Shown: positions 31,675 through 43,861, counted from the first letter of the stretch. The stretch: 64,000 nucleotides of DNA from Dipteris shenzhenensis (GCA_047967505.1 CM106538.1); one strand, 5' to 3'. Numbers and translations: made by a program. The notes: generated from the letters alone by a model not told the origin.

Positions 31675-34320
31675 GTCTAACATAGACACAAACACGAAAA
31701 CAGAAAACAAAAAACAAACATAAGCATTCTCATAGGCATAGGCATAGGCAAGAATAAAGAAGAAGGAAAGGAAAGAAGAGGGAAAGGAAAGAGGGAAAGA
31801 AGAGGGAAAGGAAAGAGGGAAAGAAGATGGAAAGGAAAGAAAAGAATGAGAATGAGGAAATAGAGAATGAGAGAAGGAGGAAATAGAGAAGGGGAAAGAG
31901 ATGAGGGAAAATAGAGAAGGAGAGAAGGGGGAAATGAGAGAAGGGGGAAATAGAGTGGGAAATAGAGAATGAGCTTATGCGGAAATAGAGAATGAGCTTA
32001 TGCGGAAATAGAGAATGAGCTTATGCTTCTCTCATTCTCTATTTCCGCATAAGCTCACACATAAGCATGAGCTTATGCGGAAACTTAAGCATAAGCTCAT
32101 GCTCATGCATGAGCATAAGCATGAGCTTATGCTTATGCTTATGCTTAAGCATAGGCATCAGAAATAGAGAAGGAGCTTATGCGGAAATAGAGAATGAGTT
32201 TCCGCATAAGCTTCTCTCATTCTCCATTTCCGCATAAGCTCATGCATAAGCATGAGCTTATGCGGAAACTTGAGCATAAGCTCATGCTCATGCGTGAGCA
32301 TAAGCATGAGCTTATGCTTATGCTTATGTGGAAAGCATAGGCATCGGAAATAGAGAAGGAGCTTATGCGGAAATAGAGAATGAGCTTATGCTTCTCTCAT
32401 TCTCTATTTCCGCATAAGCTCACACATAAGCATGAGCTTATGCGGAAACATGAGCATAAGCTCATGCTCACTCATGAGCATAAGCATAAGCTCATGCGGA
32501 AAAAGAGAAGGAGCTTACGCAGAAATAGAGAATGAGTTTCCGCATAAGCTTCTCTCATTCTCTATTTCTGCATAAGCTCATGCATAAGCTCATGCTCATG
32601 TATGAGCATTAGCATGAGCTTATGCGGATGCTTATGTGGAAAAAGAGAAGGAGCTTATGCAGAAATAGAGAAGGAGCTTATGCATAAGAAGGAGCTTATG
32701 CGGAAAAAGAGAAGGAGCTTATGCGGAAATAGAGAAGGAGAGAAGCATAAGCTTCTCTCATTCTCTATTTCCGCATAAGCTCACGCATAAGCATCAGCAT
32801 AAGCATAAGCTCATGCTTATGCTCATGCATGAGCATGAGCTTATGCTTAAGTTTCCGCATAAGCTCATGCTTATGCGTGAGCTTATGCGGAAATAGAGAA
32901 TGAGAGAAGCTTATGCTTCTCTCCTTCTCTATTTCTGCATAAGCTCACGCATAAGCATGAGCTTATGCGGAAACATGAGCGTAAGCTCATGCTCACTCAT
33001 GAGCATAAGCATAAGCTCATGCGGAAAAAGAGAAGGAGCTTATGCGGAAAAGTAAGAATGAGTTTCCGCATAAGCTTCTCTCCTTCTCTTTTTCCGCATA
33101 AGCTCCTCTTTCTCTTTTTCCGCATAAGCTCCTTCTCTTTTTCCGCATGAGTATGCTCATGCGGAAAAAGAGAAGGAGCTTATGCGGAAAAAGAGAAAGA
33201 GGAGCTTATGCGGAAAAAGAGAAGGAGAGAAGCTTATGCGGAAACTCATTCTTACTTTTCCGCATAAGCTCCTTCTCTTTTTCCGCATGAGCTTATGCTT
33301 ATGCTCATGAGTGAGCATGAGCTTACGCTCATATGCTTCTCTCCTTCTCTATTTCCGCATAAGCTCACGCATAAGCATGAGCTTATGCGGAAACTTAAGC
33401 ATAAGCTCATGCTCATGCATGAGCATAAGCATGAGCTTATGCTTATGCTGATGCTTAAGCATCAGCATAAGCATAAGCTCATGCTTATGCTCATGTGGAA
33501 AGAGAGAAGGAGCTTATGCATAAAAAGAGAAAGAGGAGCTTATGCGAAAAAAGAGGAGGAGCTTATGCGGAAATAGAGAATGAGAGAAGCATAAGCTTCT
33601 CTCATTCTCTATTTCTGCATAAGGTCATGCATAAGCATAAGCTTATGCGGAAACTTAAGCATAAGCTCATGCTCATGCATGAGCATAAGCATGAGCTCAT
33701 GCTTATGCTTATGCATAAGCATAAGCATAAGCATAAGCTCATGCTTATGCTCATGCGGAAAGAGAGAAGGCGCTTATGCATAAAAAGAGAAAGAGGAGCT
33801 TATGCGGAAAAAGAGAAGGAGCTTATGTGGAAATAGAGAATGAGAGAAGCATAAGCTTCTCTCATTCTCTATTTCCGCATAAGCTCATGCATAAGCATAA
33901 GCTTATGCGAAAACTTAAGCATAAGCTCATGCTCATGCATGAGCATAAGCATGAGCTTATGCTTATGCTTATGCTTAAGCATAAGCATAAGAATAAGCTC
34001 ATGCTTATGCTCATGCGGAAAGAGAGAAGGAGCTTATGCATAAAAAGAGAAAGAGGAGCTTATGCGGAAAAAGAGGAGGAGCTTATGCGGAAATAGAGAA
34101 TGAGAGAAGCATAAGCTTCTCTCATTCTCTATTTCCGCATAAGCTCATGCATAAGTATAAGCTTATGCGGAAACTTAAGCATAAGCTCATGCTCATGCAT
34201 GAGCGTAAGCATGAGCTCATGCTTATGCTTATGCATAAGCATAAGCATAAGCATAAGCTCATGCTCATGCTCATGCTCATGCGGAAAAAGAGCTTATGCG
34301 AATGAGAGAAGGGGGAAATA
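31675..34320. repeat. GCATAAGC / GCTTATGC palindromic repeat field
   Basis: From about 31735 the sequence is purine-rich (gggaaaggaaagaggg). From about 31975 to 34310 it consists of interleaved GCATAAGC, GCTTATGC, CATGAGC and GCTCATG words with 'ggaaatagagaatgag' and its complement. Longer units of about 260 bp repeat at roughly 33580, 33840 and 34100. Because the words exist in both orientations, the field is full of nested stems. The His/Lys/Met-rich frames across it are artefacts. Confidence 0.9.
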
Positions 34321-34579
34321 GAGAAGGGGGAATGAGAGAAGCATAAGCATAAGAGAATAAGAGGGAAAGGAAATAGAGAATAAGAGGGAAAGGAAAGAGA
34401 GAAGGGAAAAGAGATGAGGGGGAAAGAGAGAAGGGGGAAAGAGAGAATAAGAGAAGAGGGAAAAAAGAGAAGGGGGAAAAAGGAGAAAAAGAGAAGGGGG
34501 AAGAAGGAAAGAGAGAGAGGGGAAGAGAGGGTTCCTATGCCCATCACTGCAGCTAGCGCTTAAGGCGCTAGCTGCAGGC

Positions 34580-35547
34580 CAATGCAAATAACAAAAATAA
34601 TAAATGGAAAGAAGAGGAAGCACTTACCTGTAAAAGTATGTCCCGCTCGGTGTAGTGGACTGGCCTTACAAAAGAGAGAGCATGTCCCGCTCGGTGTAGT
34701 GTACTGGCCCTATAAAAGAGAGAAAACAACCCATTTTTTCAAATAAGATGTTAGTGGAAAGAGGAGATTACAAAAGCAACTTCTTGAAGGGAGGAGATTG
34801 AGGAGACAAGGAAAGGAGGAGATTGAGGAGACAAGGAGAAAGAGAAGGAAGAGAAATATAGAAAAAAGAGGTGAGTTTTCTTTCTTTCTTTCTTTCTTGA
34901 AATCTCGTTTTTTGTTTCAATCCTTTCAAATCAAGCATGAAAACTAGTTTACAGGTTTAGCAATACAAGTAGAAACACTCACAAAACTAAAGCTAACAAA
35001 CAAACAACCTACATTGTTGAAACAAACTCACCTCTTGAAGAACTTTCTTTCAGGAAACCAAAGAGGGAAAAGGAGAGAGAGGGAGTACAAGAGGTAGGAG
35101 AAGAGTGAGGAGTGGAAAATAAACAAACAACCTACATTGTTGAAACAAACTCACCTCTTGAAGAACTTTCTTTCAGGAAACCAAAGAGGGAAAAGGAGAG
35201 AGAGGGAGTACAAGAGGTAGGAGAAGAGTGAGGAGTGGAAAATAGAGTGGGAGGTTGCTTGGAATAGATGGGAGGTCATAAAAAATAGGTGGGCGGAGAT
35301 TTTGGGTTGCTTACTTGAGAGATTAGGGAATGGATTAAGCAAAACGCCGCGCGTTTCGGCGTTTCGGGTTTTAACCCGCAGCATCGCTATATAGCGACGA
35401 TAGCGACGTTTTTAATTAAAAACGTCGCTATATAGCGACGCTTACTGTTCATTTTTTTTATATGGCCTCAAGTGAAGCTCAAATATGCTATGCTTATAAT
35501 TGTCAATATCTCCTCTTCATGCTTATGTTGTGATTTTATAAGTGTAG
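34580..35547. promoter_or_regulatory. Leader/promoter side of the family-1 transposase
   Basis: Non-coding. Contains a roughly 53-bp near-repeat 'catgtcccgctcggtgtagtg' (34639, 34684), an AAAGA/TTTCT-rich stretch, the 120-bp tandem duplication at 34998-35240, and a palindromic block at about 35386-35445 (CGTCGCTATATAGCGACG beside AACGTTTTTAATTAAAAACG-type symmetry). The block repeats the subterminal motif next to the transposase start, which would suit regulation by the accessory protein. That is inference. Confidence 0.5.
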
Positions 35548-38500
35548 ATGGAAGGGACGAGTGGAAGCTCATCCGATGATGCACCAATGCCCGGGAGCAC
35601 GAAGTGGCTTACGGAGAGGTCATACTATCATTGCACTCATTGCAAGCGAGAAGTACGACATCAACGTCGTATTATCATGCACCACTTGCAGATGTATGGG
35701 GAGGAGCCGGAACCAGTACCCCCCGTTGGTGTTGCACATGTTGATGGATCATCGGTAAGTCAAAGCTATTTAAGCTCGCAATCTTATTGTATACCAGGAA
35801 ATAGAAGATCTTATATTTACACGAATGAGCTTATGACAGGATGAGGAGGGTGACGAGGGTACACATATACCTTCTCACTTTCAACAAGACTATAGTCTCC
35901 CGGATGACGACGAGGGTATGGTCGACATGATGGATTCCATTTTTAGGGGCACTACATCCCACGTACACGTGATGTCAGAGTCTGAGGTCAAAATGCGAGA
36001 GTTGCAATTAACACAATTGTACGAGGGTGCTAGGATGTCTAAACTACGTGCTTGTCTCTCAATCTTAAATCTACAAGTACAGTATGGGTGGTCGGATACA
36101 AGTGTCTCGGCCTTAATGAGGTTAGCCCTTACATTAATTTGACTCATTATTTGGATATTGTTTGTTTTGAGAATCATCATTTGGATAGTGTCTTTGTCAT
36201 AGGTTGCTCCAGAAGATGTTGCCTACACCAAATACCATGCCCACATCAAGAGATGAAGCGAAAAAGATGCTAACAATGGTGGGTATGGATTATGATACCA
36301 TCCATGCTTGCCGTAATGATTGTATTCTCTTTCGTCGTGAGCATGGAGATTTGGCTAGTTGTCCAAAGTGTGGGGAACAACGATATAGAGATGACTTGCA
36401 AGGTGAGCGGATACCGGTAAAGGTCTTAAGACACTTTCCCATCATTGCAAGAATACAACACATGTTTCGATGCAAATCCATAGCGGAGTTGATGACATGG
36501 CATGCATCTCATCGGTCCACTGATCACACATTGAGGATTCCCATAGATTGTGCAGCTTGGAAGCACATAGATAATTAGTGGCCGGACTTTGCGAGAGAGC
36601 CACGCAACTTACATCTTGGGCTAGCCATGGACAGCGTGAATCCTTTCGGGTTACGCTCGACATCTTGGTCGACATGGCCCATAGTCGTGGTGAATTACAA
36701 TATCCCACGATGGCTAACAATAAAAAAGGGACACCTCATGCTTGCACTACTTGTGCCAGGAAAGTACAAGGCAAAAAACATGGACGTGTACATGGCACCT
36801 TTGATAGAGGAGTTACAGATATTATGGAGAGGAGTGCAGGTCTTTGATATTTCCAGAGCTCCTAGGCATACCAATGATATTTTGGTCAGGGGTATCTTGA
36901 TGTGGACCATGCATGACTACCCAGGATATGGAGAGTGCGCAGGTACGTGGTTATGTCTTTACATGTACAATGAGGGATTATGCTTTTTTTACTCTCTTTT
37001 GCACGCATGTCTTGTACTAACATATTCATGCACGCGTGCAGAACTTGTTACAAGTGGGTACCATCCTTGTCCTGTTTGTGAACCCGCTCTGAAATCGCTT
37101 GCATGCTACTCCAAACATATGAGGAAAAATGTTTATGAAGGTCATGCTCGATACCTTCCGCTCGACCATCTCACACGTGGAGGTCAGCTTGATCCACCAC
37201 CATCATATTCGAAAGCAAGTGATTGGATTCAAGCTTGGAGGGAGAATGGAGAGGAACCTCCTCCTGGTATGAAGAGGCTATCGATCTTTCACGAGCTTCC
37301 TTATTGGGGTCAGTTACAAATCAATCATCTCTTGGATCCCATGCATATCTTCAAGAATGTGGGGGCTACCATTTGGGCACACTTGGTTGGCTCCAAGGAC
37401 TCAAGAGGAGTGCAAGAAGACTTGCGTGCTATGAATAGGATGTCTCGTTTGTGGCCCCAAGTGCATGCTTCGGGAAAAGTTGTCCTCCCGAAAGCAACGT
37501 GGATCCTCTCTACGAGGGAGGAGGCAGCAATCAAGGCAGACATTGCCTCTTTTCAAACACCGACAGGGTACATGCGTTGCTTGAAAGGAGCATTTTCAAA
37601 GGACAATAAGCTTAGTGGCCTCAAGTCCCATGATTGGCACAAGGTCTTACAGGTATTCTAAGTAGAATTAGTGTACCGATAATAGTGATGCGTTAGCGTA
37701 ATTATTATTATGTTATATTGTTGACATGATTTCGTTTTTGCTTTGATAGTTCATCCTTCCAATTACAATAAAAGGGTGCTTACAAGAAGATGTTAGAAAT
37801 GCTATATTCAAGATCTGTGGTATTGTGAGGTATGCTTACTATCAATTCGCATTATGTATTTTCTTCATGGACATGTGAAATAGGTGGATATCTCAAATAT
37901 CTTACATATGCATAGACATGTGAAATAGGTGGATATCTCAAAAAGAGATCTCTATATCGAGCATCGAGAAGACTAGGGTGGAATCCATCAAAGCCGTATG
38001 CTTGCTTGAGAAGCACTTTCCCTCAAGCATTATGACAACTCAAGTCCACTTGCTTGTGCACATAGTTGATGAGGTGGCTATAGCAGGTACCGTTCATAAT
38101 CGAGGGATGTTTTTTCTCGAGCGGTTTATGAAAACTTTAAAGGGGTTTGTAAGACAAAGAGCAAGACCAGAAGCAAGCATGGTAGAGGGATGGCTTGTGC
38201 AAGAGTCATTAGTATATATCACAGAGTTTCTTGCATCCACGGATCCTGATATGCCGCAAGCTTGGCACAACAAGGATGATGATCGCATCATTGGCGAGGT
38301 CCCCCAAGGAAAAGGGATTGAAAGAAAGATGAGCGAAGAGCAAATGGAGAAATTCAATAAGTTTTGTATCCTCAATAGCCCTGAGATGGAGAAGTGGATT
38401 GAGAGATATGAAGTGGCCAAAGCAGAAAGAATAAATGCAAGGACGAGATTCAGAGTAATGTACAGGCGATCACAACCATATCCACGAGCTCTGGCTCTTC

Positions 38501-39602
38501 TCCCTACTCACATGTCACTTGATTGGCTACAACTGGCTGTACGTTTAAAGCTGAACGTGATGGAGAGACAATAAACGAGCACGAGCAGGAGTTATCATCT
38601 GGATGTATGGTGCATGTAAGTTTCTTATCTCTTGACGTAATTAAGTAATTATTTGTGGCAATATATGCTATAAAATAGGTGCATCTTCATTGTTTTAATG
38701 ATGCTCTTTTACAGTACAAAAAGTACAGTGCATTATGGTCATATGGACGACATTTTTCGCGTGGAACGCATCGATTCAAAGAGAGTCACCTATGATTGTG
38801 GAGTCATGGCTAACTTCACACAAGATAGCCGAGCAAGTGCTTCGGATACCAATCTTCTCTCCTCACAGTTGGATTATTGTGGAACCATACGCGACATCTA
38901 TGAAATTGATTTCAAACGATTTACTATTTTCATTCTTGATGTGAAATGGTTTAGAACTACTTACAATGGTCCCCATGCGACAGTGAGAAAAGATAGTAGC
39001 GGTCTCTTTGCAATAGACTCCACCAAACATTGGACCGATGAAAGTGATACTTTTGTTCTTCCTGAGCACTATGAGCAGGTGCATACTAATGATTTAATTG
39101 GTCGAAGCTTTCGTTTTTAAAGTCCATTGATATATATATAATTGACGACATTTGGCACCCATCTTCAATATAGGTGGTTTTTCATCCGGATCGTTCTGAT
39201 CCAAGATGGTGGTACGTGATCCAAGTTGCACCACGAAGTAAGCAAATTTTTGAAGATCGAGATGTGGATATGGAGATGCCACTACCAATGCCGGATCCAA
39301 TTGATGAATCTAGCGAAGAAGATGTAGATCACCATATGAGGCAAGAGGAAGATGCGCATAATGACATCGCACGGGAGGAGGATGGAGATCACGATATTGA
39401 CGAGGAAGACAACAATCATCAAGATCAATCACCACACTTAAGCTTTATTGAAGAAGATGATCAAATACTTTTAGGTGAACGTACGATACTAGAGTACGAT
39501 GATGATATAGGAGATCAACTCGGTATAGAGTTGGAGATAGACTTGCTTGGCGCCTTAGACTTGGCTCAAGATGAAACAGTTGATGTAAATGCTCTTATTT
39601 GA
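35548..39602 (+). pseudogene. Family-1 TNP2-type transposase (Transposase_21, DUF4218, DUF4216)
   Basis: Exon 1 is 35548-35754 (MEGTSGSSSDDAP, CTHCKREVRHQRR), ending at GTAAGT; exon 2 is about 35840-36111. From about 36202 the frame has IHACRNDCILF and CPKCGEQRY, then the core VNYNIPRWLTIKKGH, DVYMAPLIEELQILWRG and MHDYPGYGECAG (ending about 36940). After a short intron come GYHPCPVC and INHLLDPMHIFKNV. DUF4218 lies at about 37978-38574 (KAVCLLEKHFPSS...VHLLVHIVDEV...RARPEASMVEGW), DUF4216 at about 38714-39079 (LDYCGTIRDIYEIDFKRF), and a strongly acidic tail ends at 39602. The one clear lesion is a TAG at 36576-36578 after HIDN, where the older copy has CAG. Without that stop the gene would look nearly complete. 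The protein would excise and insert the element. Confidence 0.9.
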
Positions 39603-39774
39603 TTTTTCTCATCTCAAACTTGGACATGAATATATGAGCTTCAAAGGCTTGATGTACATGCTCTCATTTTTTTATTCTCTATGAGCTCAAACATGTATGA
39701 AAATTTAAAAAATTTTGTCATTGGAAAAAACTAATTTTTAAGGCCTAAAAAAAAAAAAAACCTCTTTGTAAAAA

Positions 39775-40014
39775 CGTCGCTATAATATTTTGTCTCAGTG
39801 TCACTATATAGCGACTTTTAAAAGTCGCTATATAGCGACTCTCTTAAAAGTCGCTATATAGCGACTCTCTTAAAAGTCGCTATATAGCGACTTTTAGCAA
39901 AAGTCGCTATATAGCGATGATTTACGAAACCCGACTTTTATAACGACGATTAACGCTAAGCGGGCGCTAAACATCGGTACGTAAACGTCACAATAGGATG
40001 CGTGTGTACTAGTG
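39775..40014. repeat. Right subterminal palindromes and terminus of family-1 element
   Basis: Exact GTCGCTATATAGCGAC at 39824-39839, 39850-39865 and 39877-39892, near copies at 39800 and 39903, again spaced about 26 bp. They are followed by TACCGATG-type and CACTAGTACACACGCATCC (as reverse complement). ACG at 40015-40017 is the target duplication. Confidence 0.9.
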
Positions 40015-40017
40015 ACG

Positions 40018-40250
40018 GGCGCGTCTATTTGCGCGTCTATTTGTGCGTCTAGAGACCCGCGTCTAATTGCACGTCTATATATCAGACTTACGTGTGTATA
40101 GACGCGCACAAAGACGCATAAATAGACGTGCTTATAAATGCTTTTATAGACATGCGTATAGACGCAAGTCGAACAGACAGACGTGAATATAAACGCGTTT
40201 TTAAACGCACTGATAGACGCGCCTTTTTTTTTTAAAAAAAATTTACAGAA
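40018..40250. repeat. Left subterminal TAGACGCG-like repeats of family-2 element
   Basis: About fifteen words of the type GCGTCTATTTGCGCG, TATAGACGCG, AAATAGACGTG and AAACGCGTTT, in both orientations, spaced roughly 12-20 bp. Comparable clusters lie at 5928-6160, 44030-44310 and 61830-62040. They are the family-2 counterpart of the TATAGCGAC repeats. Confidence 0.85.
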
Positions 40251-40602
40251 TAGTGTGTATGTTGTGTATGCTATATAGTTACAAGAATCCCATATCCACA
40301 TTCTGTAATTCAATTCTTACAGCCAACCGCATTTTAATTACAATTCCAAATAAAATATTACAACTCCAAAACGCAATAAAATTGAAAGCTCAAAAAGTGC
40401 TTGTATATACATTTAGCACGAAGCTAAGTACATATAGCACGAAGCTAAGCCACGTCATGTGGCTTCAAGTACAAAAAATAAGGAAGCTAAGCCATGTCAT
40501 GTGGCTTCAAGTACAAAAAATAAGAGGAGTCTATATACAAGAGGCACGAAGCCAAGCCAGTGGCTTTAAGTACAAAAAAGAATAGTAGCACTACTTCTAC
40601 GA

Positions 40603-41964
40603 CTAATCCTCGCTGCCTTCCATGCTCCCTTCTGTGCTCCCTTCTGCACCTCCTTCCTCGTCTTCCTCGTCGTCTTGTGCATGGGCCTGTAAACAAGGGA
40701 CAACATATATCAATGTATGAAAAATCAAATCTTTACTTATAATTTTTGCATTATTTAATTACTTTCAAATACCTAGGGGGCTTCTCCAGTAGCTCGGGTA
40801 TACTGCTCCTCAGTAATCAACCTGTCATCATAGAAGTGCCTCCATGTATCTCCTCTGCGATGGTGGCGGTGGTAGGCTATCTCCACTGGAGTAGGGTATC
40901 TGCCCACGATCTCAAGCTGCATAACCGCGATACACTTTGTGAAGGGATTAGTACAAAGAAACAACCAACCTCCTAATAAACTACATAAGCAATATAATTT
41001 GAGATCGATACTTACAAATTGGGCCTCCCATGATTCAACACCCCCTGCTCCAAAATGCGCGCTTCCATATTCCTCCATCTAGATCCTTCGTGCCTCCACG
41101 TGCTGCAGACTGGGCTCCTCCCTCGCTGACTTCATTGCCTTCTTCCACTCATGCTTGTGAGCAGTGTGGGGCGGGCCCCTTGGAGGTTGACCTGCCTCAA
41201 GCTTGGCAAGCTCCGCTAGTGCCTGCCTCTTAAGGGAAGATCTTTTATTGCTAAGTATCGTAACAATCTTTGACTTCCCCCATTTATCTGTGAACTGGCG
41301 ATTGGGGGGGTTAGGATACCTAGAGCGAATAGTAGCGAGGGTCTCATCAGCCAACCTCTTTGGGTGGTCTTTATAGTGGATAAAGCAATCTCTGTAATTG
41401 TTAGCAATTACAGAGCGCATGAAGGCCATGATGTCCTTCCCCCGTGCATCCATCAAGATGCCTCCTGTCTGAGTGATGTCATAATAAATCGTACCATCAC
41501 CCAGAGGCACGTCTAAATCATCTGAATCATCCTCCTCCTTACCGCCACATGGCCCAAAGCACTGTGCCATGCATCCGCCACTGCTCTCCCTGCTACTACG
41601 CCTGCTACCCTATCGTGTCGAGCTCGTATGCTGGCCACTCGTAGCTGGGGACTGCACGGGACTACGCTGACCACTCGTAGCTAGAGAACCGAGCTAGAGA
41701 ACCGAGTCTCGACGGCTGGAGAGTAAGTCGACGGCTCACCGAGACAGAAGGACCTCCTGACGGCATGGGGGAAGGGGCATAAGACGGGATGGCAGAAGGG
41801 ACATAAGACAGCATGGGGGAAGGGGCATAAGACGGTACAGGGGAAGGGGCATAAGAAGGGGCATAAGACAGCTGTGCGAACTCCGCTGGGGTGATCTCAG
41901 GCAGTGTGGGGTGGCTCGGAGTCTGTAGTGCCGACTTTTGGGGAGTGTTAAGGGTACCCGTCAT
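40603..41964 (-). pseudogene. Family-2 accessory protein, copy in complete element
   Basis: The upstream block KDLYNLLGHPPSPAELYGYM is preserved, but a TAG precedes it; the first later ATG is 41964 (MTGTLNTPQ). A PSYAPSPMPS-type repeat follows. A 13-bp tandem duplication (ctagagaaccgag twice, about 41681-41706) shifts the frame; copy 2 of the duplication lacks it. A TAG at 41610-41612 precedes GSRRSSRESSGGC. The conserved part is intact at 41570-41079: DDSDDLDVPLGDGTIYYDIT, GKDIMAFMRSV, YPNPPNRQFTDKWGKS and SNKRSSLKRQALAEL. A FGAGGVESWEAQF exon lies near 41060-40990. The last exon is acidic (DDEEDEEGGAEGSTEGSMEGSED) with a TAG at 40603-40605. Broken, but the core domain is still readable. Confidence 0.75.
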
Positions 41965-42245
41965 ATACCCGTATAACTCCGCAGGACTAGGAGGGTGCCC
42001 TAAAAGATTATATAAATCCTTCCAAATTGATTCCTAGCCACATGTTGAATTGGAAAATAGGAAACAAATCTATTACTTTGGGAGCTGAGAAGAAAGGGGG
42101 AAAAAAAAGAGGCTCTATCAGAGCGCGTCTATAGACCCGTCTGATCTGCGCATCTATAGACACATCTAACAGAGCGTTTAACAATTCAAGTAAAAGCGCG
42201 TCTAACAGTGCGTTTAACAATTCAAGTAAAAGTCCGTGTAACAGT

Positions 42246-43861
42246 GCATTTCACATAGTGCATCAAAGGACGTGAAAGATTGTATTTACAAGATGGGCGA
42301 GCTTGTGAGGTATGTGAGCTCAAAGGAAATAGATCTCACCACGCTTGAGAATGCTCGAGTTATGTCAGTGGAGGCGGTTTGTTTAGTGGAGGAGACATTT
42401 CCACGTTCTATTCTCACAAGCCAACTACATCTCATAGTACATTTGGTGGATGAGATTGCTATATGCGGTACTATACATGCACGATGGTTGTTCTTCCTCG
42501 AGCGCTTCATGAAGATGTTGAAGGGCTTCGTGAGACAAAATGCAAGACCCGAAGGTAGCATGGCTGAGGGTTGGTTGGTACAAGAGCCACTTGTATATAT
42601 TTTTGAGTTTCTTGTTGATGTGGATAGCTCTCTCCCACGACTATGGAGAGATGATGAAGACCTAAGGATGACCTCTATTGTGCCTCAAGGAAAAGGACGC
42701 AACAAAGTAATAGACATGGAGTTGCATAATAGTATCAACCTCTTTTGCGTGCTTAATAGTGATGTGATGAAAACATGGGTGACAAGATACGAGGATGCAA
42801 AGGCAAGAAGACAAGAAGAAAGGGCCCTCTTTCGTACACACCACGGATCTCGTGTGCCATACCCTCAGCATCTAAGAGCACTTCCAAAGGATATTCATGT
42901 GGATTGGCTACTTGATGAAATGGAGAAAGTAGAGAAAGATGAGGGGATGCATATCACAATGGAAGAATGGGAGTATGCTAGGGGATGCATGAGCAAGGTC
43001 AGTATATAGAATGTTATGCATAAGTTAGGAGCTTTTTATAATTTAGATTGCTTATTTAATTGATTTTTTCTTGGTGTAGTGCACTATGTTCAATGCTATA
43101 TGGTGTGAGGGCAAGCATTTTCGAACACAACAGATTGATGATAAGAGAAACACACAAGATTGCGGCGTCATTGCTAGCTTTGAGGGAGTCAATGGAGCCA
43201 TGGATGATTATTGTGGCATAATCCAAGATATCATTATGCTTGACTTTCGACGCTTCTTTGTGTATGTTTTGGATGTAAAGTGGTTTAAGGACGTGGTGGA
43301 AAGAGGCCCTAATGCAACAATCAAACGCCATGCAAGTGGCTTTGTAACTATTGACTCCACAAAGTTTTGGCAAAGTAGGAAGGACACACTAGTACTACCG
43401 CAACAATGTGAACAGGTACTGTGCACACACATAAAAATACTCGCTTTTAAATATTTGATGCAAGAAAAGTAACATGATTGTATTTGTGTTTGAATTAGGT
43501 TGTCTATCAACCAATGGTGGATAATAATAGATGGTGGCATGTCATACCTATTATGCCACGTTTCAAAGTGATGTACAGTACATTTACTGATATGGAGCAT
43601 ATGGAGGATGATCATGGCCATGGACGTGATGATGACCGTGATACAAGAGAGGAGGATGATCATGAGATAGGAGATATAGATATTGAGGCCGGCATTACCC
43701 GTGAGGACGAGCCTACCATTGGAGATGTTGATTTTGATGAGCACATGAGTGGCACAAGTAGTAGTGGGTTAAATGTATTTGTAGATCTAAACACTTGTTT
43801 GGATTTTGAAGTAGATAGTTTGGCAAGGGTTGATCTCATTGAGGATGAGATTGAACCGTAG
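42246..43861 (+). pseudogene. Family-2 transposase, C-terminal part only (DUF4218, DUF4216)
   Basis: The sequence enters abruptly at about 42246, corresponding to 18380 in the truncated copy. 42272-43009 encodes a well-kept DUF4218 region: KAVC-like VEAVCLVEETFPRS, LIVHLVDEIAICGTIHARW, RPEGSMAEGWLVQE. About 43079-43414 encodes DUF4216 (AMDDYCGIIQDIIMLDFRRF, YVLDVKWFKDV). The last exon, about 43499-43861, is acidic, with WWHVIPIMPRF near its start. The catalytic core is absent, so this element could move only with help. These frames have no internal stops and show what the family-2 C-terminus looks like. Confidence 0.85.

Larger units (their letters stand above)
29666..40014 (+). mobile_element. 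Complete family-1 CACTA (En/Spm) transposon, 10.35 kb
   Basis: Begins CACTACAAGGC and ends TACTAGTG (reverse complement CACTAGTACAC), with the 3-bp target duplication ACG at 29663-29665 and 40015-40017. Beyond the CACTA the ends are only loosely matched, but TACCGATG sits about 35 bp in on both sides. Exact or near GTCGCTATATAGCGAC palindromes crowd both subterminal regions. Genes: minus-strand accessory gene 30208-31674 and plus-strand transposase 35548-39602, separated by a 2.6 kb GCATAAGC repeat field. Both genes contain stops, so this copy is non-autonomous. It landed 68 bp inside the family-2 element; the empty site is preserved at 5974-5976. Confidence 0.93.
34345..42204. repeat. Segmental duplication 2, copy 1
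   Basis: Matches 56150 to the window end with few differences. The left edge is inside the purine-rich part of the family-1 element; the right edge is beyond the window in copy 2. The unit includes the transposase, the right end of the nested element, its ACG border, and the family-2 accessory gene. A roughly 120-bp tandem duplication (34998-35240) is found only in this copy. Confidence 0.95.

Noticed and set aside
32965-34305. His/Lys/Met-rich frames
   Set aside because: They follow the GCATAAGC/GCTCATG repeat words; the repeat unit explains the peptide periodicity.
31975-34310. Possible CRISPR-like or satellite array
   Set aside because: Words are short, in both orientations and irregularly spaced, with no unique spacers; this is a plant nuclear sequence.
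41079-41570. Treating the accessory-protein core as a host gene
   Set aside because: Three copies occur only inside family-2 transposons with the same neighbours.
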